Origin: Pseudanabaena sp. lw0831
GTDB lineage: Bacteria > Cyanobacteriota > Cyanobacteriia > Pseudanabaenales > Pseudanabaenaceae
DNA length: 64,000 bases
Assembly: GCF_016584665.1 (NCBI RefSeq)
Contig: NZ_BBJB01000003.1
Location: 28,815 to 92,814 of the forward strand
Reading direction: 5' to 3'
In this document: positions 33,794 through 42,280 of the stretch, in pieces
Layout: each line of letters begins with the position of its first letter
How positions within the stretch are numbered: position 1 is the first letter of the stretch
The notes under the pieces: model-generated
Databases searched by the model: none
Told to the model about the DNA's origin: nothing
The model's input: the letters and a program-made list of their open reading frames with translations, nothing else
Program-made: the position numbers and the translations under genes

Positions 33794-34321
33794 ATGCGAT
33801 CGCTAAAATCTTTAAAATCTCTCACAATCTCGTCAGGACTAATCGGCATCATTGCGATCGCCGCTTGTTCTAGTCCTACCCCAGAGACAAAAACAGCAGC
33901 GCCAAATCCTATCCCAACTCCTGCTAATACTAGCGAACCAACTAAAGCCACTGCAACAAAAAATAGTGACAAAGCCAATGACAAGCCAAGTGGGAATAAT
34001 GGTAAAGCTAATCAAGGTGGACAAGTTGTCGAAGTTGGCGCATACCATTTAGAATTGGTAGCTATAAACGAAGATGGGGGTGTCCATATCGATCTGTTTT
34101 TGCAAAATGGCAGTGACCATTCACCAATCCCTGATGCAAAAGTAAGCGCACAGGTGCAACTCCCCAATGGCTCAAAAAAAACTCTGGATATGCCATATAA
34201 GACAGATGGAAAACATTATGGAGCATTGTTGTCCGAAACAGTTGCAGGGGAATACAAGGTCGTAATCCTCAGCGAAATTAAAGGTGAGAAGATCAATGGT
34301 AGATTTGCTTTTAAGCGATAA
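33794..34321 (+). CDS. Lipoprotein with Pro/Thr-rich linker
   Basis: A 175-residue exported protein. The signal ends in the lipobox IAAC (Cys 25). A low-complexity linker of P, T, N and K follows (about residues 26-78), then a small beta-rich domain (VVEVGAYHLELVAINEDGGV, ..., VAGEYKVVILSEIKG) that looks like a FixH/YtkA-type immunoglobulin-like fold. The role is unknown; its location between the pump and the two-component genes suggests a periplasmic helper or sensor. Start ATG at 33794 with GGAG upstream. Confidence 0.75.
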   Translation: MRSLKSLKSLTISSGLIGIIAIAACSSPTPETKTAAPNPIPTPANTSEPTKATATKNSDKANDKPSGNNGKANQGGQVVEVGAYHLELVAINEDGGVHIDLFLQNGSDHSPIPDAKVSAQVQLPNGSKKTLDMPYKTDGKHYGALLSETVAGEYKVVILSEIKGEKINGRFAFKR

Positions 34322-34329
34322 GTGCTTTG

Positions 34330-34358
34330 TAATGTGCGGCGCAAAGCGCCGCACATTA
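34330..34358. terminator. Perfect hairpin, 13-bp arms, loop AAA
   Basis: Arms TAATGTGCGGCGC and its complement around AAA, nine bases after the lipoprotein stop and 22 bases before the response regulator start. Confidence 0.7.
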
Positions 34359-34379
34359 GATGATTACTAGAAATAACCT

Positions 34380-35084
34380 ATGCGAATTCTATTAGTAGAA
34401 GATGAACCTGACCTTGGCGCAGCGATCGCAAATCGTTTGCGCCAAGAAAAGTATGTCGTCGATTGGGCGAAAGATGGCGCTGAAGCTTGGAATTATCTGG
34501 AGAACCAATGGACGCAATACACAGTCGGGATTTTTGATTGGATGTTACCGAGTTTATCAGGATTGGAATTATGTAAAAAATTGCGATCGCAAAAAAGTAC
34601 ATTGCCAATTTTAATGCTCACCGCCAAAGATAGTATCGAAGATCGTGTTATTGGACTGGATGCAGGAGCCGATGACTATTTAGTAAAACCTTTCGGGATG
34701 GTCGAGTTATTGGCGCGGTTACGAGCATTACAAAGGCGATCGCCTCAATTGCAAGCGATTCAATTAAAAGTAGGAAATCTCACCCTAGATTACAATACTG
34801 CCACGGTTTCTTCTGAAGATATTAATGGCAAATCCACACAAGTTTCCCTCACTGCAAAGGAGTTTCAGCTTTTGGAATACTTTATGCAGCATCCCAATCA
34901 AATTATTTCTCGCGATCAAATTCTCTATCAACTATGGGAAATCCAATCGGAGCCAGAAAGCAATGTGGTCGCCGCCCAAATGCGTTTACTAAGGCGCAAA
35001 CTTGCGGATAGTAATTGTTTGCTTTCCATTGAAACTATCTATGGATTGGGGTATCGCCTAAATGAAGCAAATGAACCAAAATAA
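34380..35084 (+). CDS. rppA: OmpR-family response regulator (RppA/NrsR-like)
   Basis: A 234-residue two-component regulator. The receiver domain (residues 1-120) has the acidic pocket LLVEDEPDLG, phosphorylation Asp in VGIFDWMLPSLSG, and Lys in DDYLVKPFG. The winged-helix DNA-binding domain follows (SLTAKEFQLLEYFMQHPNQI, ISRDQILYQLW, IYGLGYRL). It overlaps the kinase gene by 23 bases. In Synechocystis relatives (RppA/NrsR) control redox- or nickel-responsive genes, which fits the efflux pump upstream; the symbol is by similarity. Confidence 0.85.
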   Translation: MRILLVEDEPDLGAAIANRLRQEKYVVDWAKDGAEAWNYLENQWTQYTVGIFDWMLPSLSGLELCKKLRSQKSTLPILMLTAKDSIEDRVIGLDAGADDYLVKPFGMVELLARLRALQRRSPQLQAIQLKVGNLTLDYNTATVSSEDINGKSTQVSLTAKEFQLLEYFMQHPNQIISRDQILYQLWEIQSEPESNVVAAQMRLLRRKLADSNCLLSIETIYGLGYRLNEANEPK

Positions 35085-36405
35085 TTTATTCTTTCGCGCC
35101 CGTTGGCGGCTTGCCATCTGGTATTCAGGCGTGATGGGAATCATTCTTTGTCTAGCAGGAGCTGGAGCCTATCAGATGATGGTTCATGCCCATTGGCAAG
35201 GATTACAAGACGAGATCGAAGCAGTGGCAGGAACTCTGCACGACACACTGGAGCCAATGCTGCAACAGCCTGATCAGATGAATCCCTATGTCCAGAATGT
35301 ACTTCCCAATCTCTGTGTAGTTACTGAACCATGTGCGAATACTCAACAAAATCTGAGTGATCGACATATTCTCGGTGTCACCCAAACCAATGACTATTAC
35401 ATCCATTTTCGCGATCGCAATTATCAGACCATCGCCACAGTCGGCAACCTGCCAGATCTAGAAGTAAATCGAGATGCAGTCTGGCAAATGCTCCGAGATT
35501 CGCAAGGCAGACACTATTATCAATTCTCTCTATTGCTCAAAAATTCCGCAGGATTACCTTGGGGCTACATGCAAATCGGGCGATCGATGGCAGATTACGA
35601 TCGCCACTTAAGCGAGTCAAAACTAGCTCTATTATTAGGGCTTCCCATTGGATTTGTGGTGATTGCGATCGCAAGTTGGTATTTAGCCAAAATCGCTATG
35701 CAACCAGTTTATACTTCCTATCAACAGATTCAACAATTCACTGCCGATGTTGCCCATGAGTTACGCACACCACTCGCATCGATCATGGCAACCGTTGAGT
35801 CATCCTTAGCGATGGATTCTCTTCCAGAAACAGATTCTCGTTCCATCTTAAGCGTGATTGAGCGCCAAAATGGTCGTCTTTCTCAATTGGTTGGAGATTT
35901 ATTGCTATTATCGCGATTAGATATTGAGACTGATTTACCCAAATTTTCGCCATGCTGTCTGAATGACATTCTCAGTGATCTTGTCGAAGAGTTAGCTCCT
36001 CTCGCCCTAGCTTCAGACATCAGCCTCAATCTAGATCTCAAAACAGAAACAAGTCTATTCGTTATGGGCAATACGTCCCAGCTATATCGGCTATTCTCTA
36101 ATCTCATCGCCAACGCTATTCAATATTCCAATCTAAATGGAACTGTTTCTATTTCCCTAACTCTTCAAGATCGCGAAGCAATCATCCATATTCGCGATAC
36201 AGGTATCGGCATCGCCGCGCAAGATTTACCATATATTTTTGATCGCTTTTATCGTGCTGACCGCGATCGCTCTCGCACCACAGGCGGATCGGGATTGGGG
36301 CTAGCAATTGCTAAAGCGATCGCCCATAAACATCGCGGCAACATTCAAGTAACTAGTGAACTGGGCAAGGGGAGTGAGTTTAATGTTTCTTTAAAGTCAG
36401 TTTAA
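35062..36405 (+). CDS. rppB: Sensor histidine kinase (RppB/NrsS-like)
   Basis: Membrane histidine kinase of 447 residues: helix 1 at about 14-36, periplasmic region to about 190, helix 2 (LALLLGLPIGFVVIAIASWY), then dimerisation helix with the phospho-acceptor His in FTADVAHELRTPLASI and an ATPase domain with NLIANAIQYS, IHIRDTGIGIAAQDLPYIFD and RTTGGSGLGLAIAKAI. The gene starts inside the regulator gene, so the two are coupled. A periplasmic C...C pair (LCVVTEPCANT) could serve sensing. Signal not known. Confidence 0.88.
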   Translation: MKQMNQNNLFFRARWRLAIWYSGVMGIILCLAGAGAYQMMVHAHWQGLQDEIEAVAGTLHDTLEPMLQQPDQMNPYVQNVLPNLCVVTEPCANTQQNLSDRHILGVTQTNDYYIHFRDRNYQTIATVGNLPDLEVNRDAVWQMLRDSQGRHYYQFSLLLKNSAGLPWGYMQIGRSMADYDRHLSESKLALLLGLPIGFVVIAIASWYLAKIAMQPVYTSYQQIQQFTADVAHELRTPLASIMATVESSLAMDSLPETDSRSILSVIERQNGRLSQLVGDLLLLSRLDIETDLPKFSPCCLNDILSDLVEELAPLALASDISLNLDLKTETSLFVMGNTSQLYRLFSNLIANAIQYSNLNGTVSISLTLQDREAIIHIRDTGIGIAAQDLPYIFDRFYRADRDRSRTTGGSGLGLAIAKAIAHKHRGNIQVTSELGKGSEFNVSLKSV

Positions 36406-36513
36406 TTTACAATGCAATAAGTGGAAGCTCTAAATTTGCGATCTCAATTACAGTAAGTTGTGAGTTGTGAATACTAAGCGATCGCTATGTGTACAAATCA
36501 TTGTCAGGATTCT

Positions 36514-37086
36514 TTAAGGCTTGGGATAAAGCCACTTGGCAAAGAGCTTAGTGATTCGAGGCATGATTACGTAAGTCATAGCTAGCACCATTAAACCTGA
36601 AATAATCAATGTTGATAGCAAAGGCGATAGAAATGAGAGGTAAGGCATAACAAATCGATTCATGAAATTTACTAAGACAAAGATGGTAATCCAAGTCAAA
36701 ATGAATATCTTGTAACGAGGTGGAGGCATGATCGCTTTATTGGTGGATAGAGTGAACCAAGATTCCAAACCAGTAAGGATCTGAAACTGACCTTTATCTG
36801 TAACCAATCGATTTATCTGGGCAAGATAGCCTTTGCGAATTTCTGAGCTTTCCCACTGTCGAAAATTGCTCAGGCGATCGAACTTGAATACAACTCGATA
36901 CTGAAGATTCGATGCATCTGAAGGGCGAAAAACATTCACCCCTAAATGCCCTTCAAACATTTCAGCAGCAGAAATCATCTCTGTTAAAATGCCCTCAAAC
37001 TCATGCTCACAGGACGGCTTGACGCTTAGAACGACATCAACAGTTACGGGAGTGTCATCTGGTTCCATTTGATTGATATGATTCAT
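36514..37086 (-). CDS. Antibiotic biosynthesis monooxygenase-like protein with membrane tail
   Basis: A 190-residue protein: an N-terminal ABM-type dimeric alpha/beta barrel (TVDVVLSVKPSCEHEFEGIL, EMISAAEMFEGHLGVNVFRP, YRVVFKFDRLSNFRQWESSE), then two hydrophobic helices at about residues 125-180. Similar ABM-membrane proteins are known but without assigned substrate. It follows the SMP-30-like gene by five bases and the SDR gene, suggesting a small operon. The ATG at 37086 is taken as start. Confidence 0.8.
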   Translation of the reverse strand: MNHINQMEPDDTPVTVDVVLSVKPSCEHEFEGILTEMISAAEMFEGHLGVNVFRPSDASNLQYRVVFKFDRLSNFRQWESSEIRKGYLAQINRLVTDKGQFQILTGLESWFTLSTNKAIMPPPRYKIFILTWITIFVLVNFMNRFVMPYLSFLSPLLSTLIISGLMVLAMTYVIMPRITKLFAKWLYPKP

Positions 37087-37091
37087 TTACT

Positions 37092-37979
37092 CTAAATAAG
37101 CGGTAGACCAGCAACACCAACTTCAAGCCGAACCACTTTAGCAGGCTCAATTCCTGTTGCAGGAGGATAAGACATACCGCCATTAGTTGTGACATAGATA
37201 CTTGTGAGATTTTCTTCAGTTATACCAAAAGCCAAGGCTGTACTACCTGCTACGCCCTGTTCTAGTTGAGCAATGGTGTTTGCCGTGCGATCGCGACTGA
37301 TTTTTACGACGCTGTTAAAAACATGGGTCGTACCATAAAGATTCCCGATTTGGTCAAATGCAAAATCATCGAGATTAATGCCAGTTAGAAAAATCTCTGG
37401 CTCACCAGCGAGACCTTCAGGAAGAATTGGGATTCTGACAATCTGCTGCTTTTGGGTGTTAGAAGCATAGAGAAAGTTATCATAAATTTTCAAGCCATTA
37501 ACCGCAGGAAAGACTTCTTCCGATGAACTTCGCGCAAGATCGGAATGTTCAAGCCAGATCCTAACGGTTTTAGTAGAAACATTCAATTCCCATATAGCCC
37601 CACGATAGGAATCAGCGATTAAGTAGCGATCGCCCATCAGTCTGGTTAGACCATTTAGAAATATAGCCTCTGGCAATTTTGCTAGAAGCTCAATTGTTCC
37701 ATCAGTAGCGATGCGCCATACAACAGAAGTTTCTTGATCATCCCATCCTGATAGTAGCAGATCTCCATCGCTCGTCATTGCTAGACCTGTTGCTTTACCT
37801 GCAATAGTTGCATAGGTTGTGGGAACTCCATCAGCTCCGATCCGAATGACCTTGCCTTCGTAATGACTGGTGATAAATAAAGTATTATCCGCAGCCACAG
37901 CAATACTCTCTAAAAATGTATTTACAGGAAATTTAGCAATAGTTTGGGCAGCAACGAGGGCGGTTTGAGCTTCTATCAT
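37092..37979 (-). CDS. SMP-30/gluconolactonase-like beta-propeller protein
   Basis: A 295-residue beta-propeller protein. Repeated blades read FLESIAVAADNTLFITSHYE, GLAMTSDGDLLLSGWDDQ, LNGLTRLMGDRYLIADSYRG, NGLKIYDNFLYASNTQKQ and DFAFDQIGNLYGTTHVFN. Such proteins hydrolyse lactones or bind metal, but the substrate cannot be told. No signal peptide is evident. It stands between the SDR and ABM genes on the minus strand, presumably in one operon regulated by the divergent HxlR gene. Confidence 0.75.
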   Translation of the reverse strand: MIEAQTALVAAQTIAKFPVNTFLESIAVAADNTLFITSHYEGKVIRIGADGVPTTYATIAGKATGLAMTSDGDLLLSGWDDQETSVVWRIATDGTIELLAKLPEAIFLNGLTRLMGDRYLIADSYRGAIWELNVSTKTVRIWLEHSDLARSSSEEVFPAVNGLKIYDNFLYASNTQKQQIVRIPILPEGLAGEPEIFLTGINLDDFAFDQIGNLYGTTHVFNSVVKISRDRTANTIAQLEQGVAGSTALAFGITEENLTSIYVTTNGGMSYPPATGIEPAKVVRLEVGVAGLPLI

Positions 37980-37997
37980 GATTTTATTCCTTAAATA

Positions 37998-38657
37998 TTA
38001 TTGGTAAATTATTTCAGCTTCAAATTTCTCAGGCGGCTGCTTATGTAAAGTCATGTAGGACTGCGCGATCGCATCAGGATCGAAATGAGTACCGACTTCT
38101 ACTGTGCCGCAAATCGTTACCGTACCAACATGAATACCAAACTCTTTCAGTTCTTCAGCCAAGCAAAATGTTAAACTTCTCAAACCTGATTTACTAATAG
38201 CTAAAGACACCAAATCCGAAGATGGATATAACGCAAGTCCACCACCTGTAAATAGGATCGTGCCTTTTCCACTTGACTTCATCGCTGGGATGACTTGTTG
38301 AGCGGCTACTAATGCACCGACAACATTGACGTTAAAATCTGAAATTAATTTCTCGGTTGGTAGGTCACTAGGCTTAGTCATAGTCATTACAGCCGCATTG
38401 TAAATCAGCACCTCTGGGTCGCCAAATTGGCTGCGAATCTCGGCAAATACTTGAATCAAAGCATCTTTATTCCCAGTATCTGCCGCAAAAGTATGAACTA
38501 TATAGCCAAGCTGACGCAATTCTTTGGCATTTGCTTCCATTTTTTCGAGGTTACGAGCGATCAATGCTAGGCTATAGCCTTCTTTGGCGAAGGATCTGGC
38601 TACTCCCATACTTACACCTGCACCAAAGCCAGCGATTACGCATATAGGTTGACTCAT
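37998..38657 (-). CDS. Short-chain dehydrogenase/reductase
   Basis: A 219-residue SDR. The Rossmann motif is GFGAGVSMGVARSFAKEGYS, followed by NAAVM, a serine-containing FTGGGLALYPSSDL strand and ISKSGLRSLTFCLAEEL. The catalytic Tyr of YxxxK appears replaced: the position reads LAISKSG, so the usual Tyr is not seen. That makes a non-classical or inactive enzyme likely. It opens the minus-strand operon 37998-36514 and is divergent from the HxlR-type regulator. Confidence 0.82.
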   Translation of the reverse strand: MSQPICVIAGFGAGVSMGVARSFAKEGYSLALIARNLEKMEANAKELRQLGYIVHTFAADTGNKDALIQVFAEIRSQFGDPEVLIYNAAVMTMTKPSDLPTEKLISDFNVNVVGALVAAQQVIPAMKSSGKGTILFTGGGLALYPSSDLVSLAISKSGLRSLTFCLAEELKEFGIHVGTVTICGTVEVGTHFDPDAIAQSYMTLHKQPPEKFEAEIIYQ

Positions 38658-38757
38658 TTTTTACTCGTAATTTTTTACTTGTAGTTGGAATAGACAAAAT
38701 GATTAATAATCAATAGCATTACCTGCCAATAGTTACCAAATAGATACTGATAGAATT

Positions 38758-39102
38758 ATGGCTGAAAAAAAGTATAGCTGTCCTGTAGAGTTCACTCTTG
38801 ATCGCATCGGGGGGAAATGGAAATCTGTAATCCTTTGGTGGCTCAGAGGCGGTCGTAAGCGATTTGGTGAACTAATGCAGTTAATGCCACAAATTAGTCA
38901 AAAAGTACTAACGACTCAATTGCGAGAACTAGAATGCGATGGGCTGATCGAACGTCAAGTTTTTGCTGAGTCACCGCCGCGTGTAGAATATTTACTGACA
39001 GCGCATGGCGAAACCTTAAAACCGATTATGGAACTGATGTGTGAATGGGGGAAAGCAAACGCCAAAGACCATCAATTTAGTTCAATTCAGAGAGATTTAT
39101 AA
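38758..39102 (+). CDS. HxlR-family transcriptional regulator
   Basis: A 114-residue winged-helix regulator: YSCPVEFTLDRIGGKWKSVI, LWWLRGGRKRFGELMQLMPQ, ISQKVLTTQLRELECDGLIE, RQVFAESPPRVEYLLTAHGE. The conserved cysteine near the N-terminus (CPVE) is the redox or aldehyde-sensing residue in many members. It is divergent from the SDR gene with 100 bases between the starts, which most likely contain its operator. Confidence 0.92.
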   Translation: MAEKKYSCPVEFTLDRIGGKWKSVILWWLRGGRKRFGELMQLMPQISQKVLTTQLRELECDGLIERQVFAESPPRVEYLLTAHGETLKPIMELMCEWGKANAKDHQFSSIQRDL

Positions 39103-39147
39103 AGTTTATTGTGTTTCTTTTGATCGGAAACTGCTTTAGTGGGGTAT

Positions 39148-39588
39148 TTAGGCAATAAGTGGAAGTTCTAAATTGGCGATCGCATTACGTGCAGCCTCCA
39201 AATCATAGGGAAAAGGATGACGACGGGGTTGGTAATCTTTGGGATAGGGCGCACCATGGCGCAAGACAGCATTCACCATCACACAAGGCTGAGCGCTGAG
39301 ATTAATCGCCGCATGTGGCACATTGGGCGGTATTGTTACCACCGCAGGACGATATTCACTTAAGAGAATGTATTGATATTGGCGATCGCATAGCACCACC
39401 AAAACAAAGCTACCGCGCACCACCAACAGTTGATCGGTCTGGAAATGATGCACAAACAAATCATCGATTGCCCCTGCTGCGACCTGAACAAGCATGGTTT
39501 CATCGCTTGCCTGTGGTGTATAAAACTCTGCCATCCCATTTTTGATCGAAGTGAGATAGCGAATTTCGACTTTTCTGTTTGCAGCCAT
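39148..39588 (-). CDS. Cupin-like sugar-epimerase-type protein
   Basis: A 146-residue single-domain cupin. The stretch DDLFVHHFQTDQLLVVRGSF and VVTIPPNVPHAAINLSAQPC, then VMVNAVLRHGAPYPKDYQP, resembles dTDP-sugar epimerase/FdtA-like cupins without a clear catalytic set. The ATG at 39588 has GGAG before it; the open frame runs to 39615. It stands alone between hxlR and lysS. Confidence 0.7.
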   Translation of the reverse strand: MAANRKVEIRYLTSIKNGMAEFYTPQASDETMLVQVAAGAIDDLFVHHFQTDQLLVVRGSFVLVVLCDRQYQYILLSEYRPAVVTIPPNVPHAAINLSAQPCVMVNAVLRHGAPYPKDYQPRRHPFPYDLEAARNAIANLELPLIA

Positions 39589-39719
39589 TGAGATCTCCGC
39601 AATATATCGCGACACCTTTAGGTTAGTCGATTATTTTTTAATTTTTGTTACAAAGAGAACGAATGTATTTTTTTATGCATATAGGAATAGACGTATTTTG
39701 CGATCGCGCAGTATGAAAT

Positions 39720-39766
39720 CAAGTTTGATTTGTGCAGCGCCGTAGGTGCTGCACAAATCAAACTTG
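39720..39766. repeat. Hairpin, 22-bp arms, one mismatch, loop GTA
   Basis: Arms 39720-39741 and 39745-39766. It lies about 120 bases upstream of lysS, between two genes that both begin in this gap, so a terminator role is not expected. The 5' leader of lysS remains otherwise unassigned. Confidence 0.7.
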
Positions 39767-39889
39767 GTTTTGATCGGCGGACGTTTATCAATTTTCAATT
39801 CTGTTAGACTACATAAGGCGCAAAATTGTCTAAATAGGCAAGTTCACGCGCAAACTTAACTCTTGAAAGACCTTCGGATAATTACCACT

Positions 39890-41503
39890 ATGTTTTGGGC
39901 GGATAAAATTGCAGCAGATGCAAGCGGCGATCGCATTATAGTTAACGATTCCAAAACCCCCTCTGGGCGCGTTCATGTCGGCTCATTGCGCGGGGTTGTG
40001 ATTCACGATGCCATTTATCGCGCCCTCAAACACGCAGGTAAACCTGTCACCTTCACCTACGGCGTTGACGATTACGACGCGCTCGACACTGTACCCCACT
40101 ATTTAGATCAAGCCAAATTTGCACCCTATTTGGGACAGCCCCTCTGCAATGTCCCTTCCCCCGAAGCCACAGCAACCGACTACGCCAAGTACTTCATGGG
40201 CGAATTTCTGGAAGTGTTCGAGCATCTAGGCGTGCGTCCCGAAATTTATTACCTGCGAGATCTCTACCGTTCAGGCAAAATGAATCAATATATTGATTTG
40301 TTCTTGAACAATGCTCATCTTGTGCGTGAAGCCTACAAAGAAGTCAGCAAAGCCGATCGCCCCGAGAATTGGTATCCCTTCCAAACCATTTGCGAAAACT
40401 GCGGCAAGATCGCCACTACAGTTGTGACTGACTACCAAGACGGCAAAGTGTTTTACACCTGTCAGCCCAACGCCATGGAATATGTCAAAGGCTGCGGTCA
40501 TACAGGCTGGGTATCGCCCTTTGATGGCAATGGTAAATTGCCTTGGAAAGTAGAATGGGTTGCTAAATGGGAAGTTGTTGGCGTATCGATTGAATTGGCG
40601 GGTAAAGACCATTCCCAAAAAGGCGGCTCTCGCGATGTCGCTAATTCCATTTGTCGGAAGGTTCTCAAAAAGAATCCACCTACCCATGCGCCCTACGAAT
40701 TTATTTTGGTGAATGGAACGAAAATGAGTTCTTCTAAAGGTGTCGGTTCCAGTGCAAAGGAAATCGCGGCTCTTTTACCACCTGAATTATTGCGTTTCTT
40801 GATGTTGCGGACACAGCCTCGCAGCGTCATCAATTTCTCTCCTAACTACGAGACAATTACTCGTTTATTTCGTGACTATGACACCTTGATTGATAAATAT
40901 CGGGATGATACTGATAAAGATGAAAAGGCTCTAGAAGACTTGGTTCCTCTAATCTATTCACAACTGAATCTGGAAGAAAAAGTGGAAGGTTATCAAGCCT
41001 TTGACTTCAGCACGCTGATTTCGCTTTTACAAATTCCTCACCTCGATCTCGAAGTAGAGATTGCTACTAGAAGTGCCAATCCCTTAAGCAATCGCGACTG
41101 GGAAGTAGTCCGCGATCGCATCCGCGTCGGCAAAAAATGGTTGCAAGACTATGCCGATGAAGAAGAGAAGTTGGTTCTCTATCTCGACTCCATGCCTGAC
41201 AAAGCAAGTAACCTCACTGCCGCACAGATCACTTATTTTGAAACACTAGTGACTAATCTCGAAGCCGCTGATCATTGGGATGGGGAAAAGTTGCAAACCT
41301 TGCTATTTAGCACCTCGAAGCAGGTAGAAATTTTGCAAAAAGATGCTTTTGCCGCAGTGTATTACACATTCTTAAATAAGGAGCGTGGCCCCAAGGCGGG
41401 AAGTTTACTTTCTTATCTGGATAAAGCATTTGTGATTCAGCGCATTAAAGATGCGATCGCGCTTAATCTCACAGATGTAGCCCTGCAATCAAGTGCGGGC
41501 TAA
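39890..41503 (+). CDS. lysS: Class I (archaeal-type) lysyl-tRNA synthetase
   Basis: Charges tRNA-Lys. The 537-residue protein is the class I form: HIGH-type motif in SKTPSGRVHVGSLRGVVIHD, KMSKS-type motif in NGTKMSSSKGVGSSAKEIA, a zinc-binding segment (ICENCGKIATTV ... GCGH), and a C-terminal helical domain. Most cyanobacteria carry the unrelated class II LysRS, so this gene is notable. The ATG at 39890 fits the family start (FWADKIAAD); a TTG nine codons upstream is unlikely. Confidence 0.93.
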   Translation: MFWADKIAADASGDRIIVNDSKTPSGRVHVGSLRGVVIHDAIYRALKHAGKPVTFTYGVDDYDALDTVPHYLDQAKFAPYLGQPLCNVPSPEATATDYAKYFMGEFLEVFEHLGVRPEIYYLRDLYRSGKMNQYIDLFLNNAHLVREAYKEVSKADRPENWYPFQTICENCGKIATTVVTDYQDGKVFYTCQPNAMEYVKGCGHTGWVSPFDGNGKLPWKVEWVAKWEVVGVSIELAGKDHSQKGGSRDVANSICRKVLKKNPPTHAPYEFILVNGTKMSSSKGVGSSAKEIAALLPPELLRFLMLRTQPRSVINFSPNYETITRLFRDYDTLIDKYRDDTDKDEKALEDLVPLIYSQLNLEEKVEGYQAFDFSTLISLLQIPHLDLEVEIATRSANPLSNRDWEVVRDRIRVGKKWLQDYADEEEKLVLYLDSMPDKASNLTAAQITYFETLVTNLEAADHWDGEKLQTLLFSTSKQVEILQKDAFAAVYYTFLNKERGPKAGSLLSYLDKAFVIQRIKDAIALNLTDVALQSSAG

Positions 41504-41538
41504 AAGCTCAAACCATTTGAAACGGGTTAATTTAGTTT

Positions 41539-41571
41539 AATCGTAGGGTGGGCATTGCCCACCTTACGATT
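41539..41571. terminator. Hairpin with 16-bp arms between convergent genes
   Basis: AATCGTAGGGTGGGCA and its near complement (one mismatch) around T. Contains the stop codon of the minus-strand gene ending at 41564. The GTAGGGTGGGCA...TGCCCACC unit is a common cyanobacterial intergenic palindrome. Confidence 0.65.
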
Positions 41572-42280
41572 TTCTCTTCCTAGGTTTAGGAAGAACTGTT
41601 TCAATTGGGATATCTTCGCTGAGTATATAAGTAGCAGCTTTTTCACTGAGGAGCATCGCTTTGGAAAGTAGCGATCGCGCTGTACCACTCGTGGGCAAAT
41701 AAAGCTGAATGATTTTGCGCTTGATCAGTGGCGATGTTGCTGAGAGTGTACTACGCGCATTGCGCCATTCGGCATCGGATCGACAAAAGAGTCGCAGCGC
41801 TAAATCAACTGTTGGTTGTCGGCAATTAGTTTCATCATTGTTGAGAAAAGTATAAATCCTTTCATAACGGCGGCTAATCTCAGGTGCGAGACAAAGAATT
41901 AACAGATCGCGCTCAAAAGCCCCTAACTCTAAGCGATCGCAAAGTGTAGGAATTGCGAGGTGGATATTTTGAGCGCGATTAACTTCAAGGCGATCGCCAT
42001 AGCGCCCAAGAGGATGGATAATCTGTGGTGTATTTTTGGGCGCAAGACTGCCGCCTTTAGATGGGTCGATCGCAATAAATCCTTTCCACCAATGGCTAGT
42101 GGCGCGATCGGCGGCAGATTTTGCCACGCGATCTACTTCTTGATTGTTTTGGCGTTGCTTAGCTAGCGATCGCATCAATACGCGATCGAGCCAAGCTAAT
42201 TCCGCTTTCAGATATGACCAGTTATCGGTAAAGGGTTGAACTTCAGGAAAAGCAGGGACTTCACCTGTTTCTGCAATCAT
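41564..42280 (-). CDS. Stand-alone N-terminal-like domain of cyanobacterial AAA ATPases
   Basis: A 238-residue protein resembling only the N-terminal region of some cyanobacterial Cdc48-like AAA ATPases (LGAFERDLLILCLAPEISRR YERIYTFLNNDETNCRQPTV). The core ATPase motifs (Walker A and B) are absent. The ATG at 42280 overlaps the stop of the ABC-2 permease gene by ATGA and is therefore preferred over the 99-base upstream extension. Function unknown; coupling to the permease gene suggests a shared role. Confidence 0.55.
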   Translation of the reverse strand: MIAETGEVPAFPEVQPFTDNWSYLKAELAWLDRVLMRSLAKQRQNNQEVDRVAKSAADRATSHWWKGFIAIDPSKGGSLAPKNTPQIIHPLGRYGDRLEVNRAQNIHLAIPTLCDRLELGAFERDLLILCLAPEISRRYERIYTFLNNDETNCRQPTVDLALRLFCRSDAEWRNARSTLSATSPLIKRKIIQLYLPTSGTARSLLSKAMLLSEKAATYILSEDIPIETVLPKPRKRKS

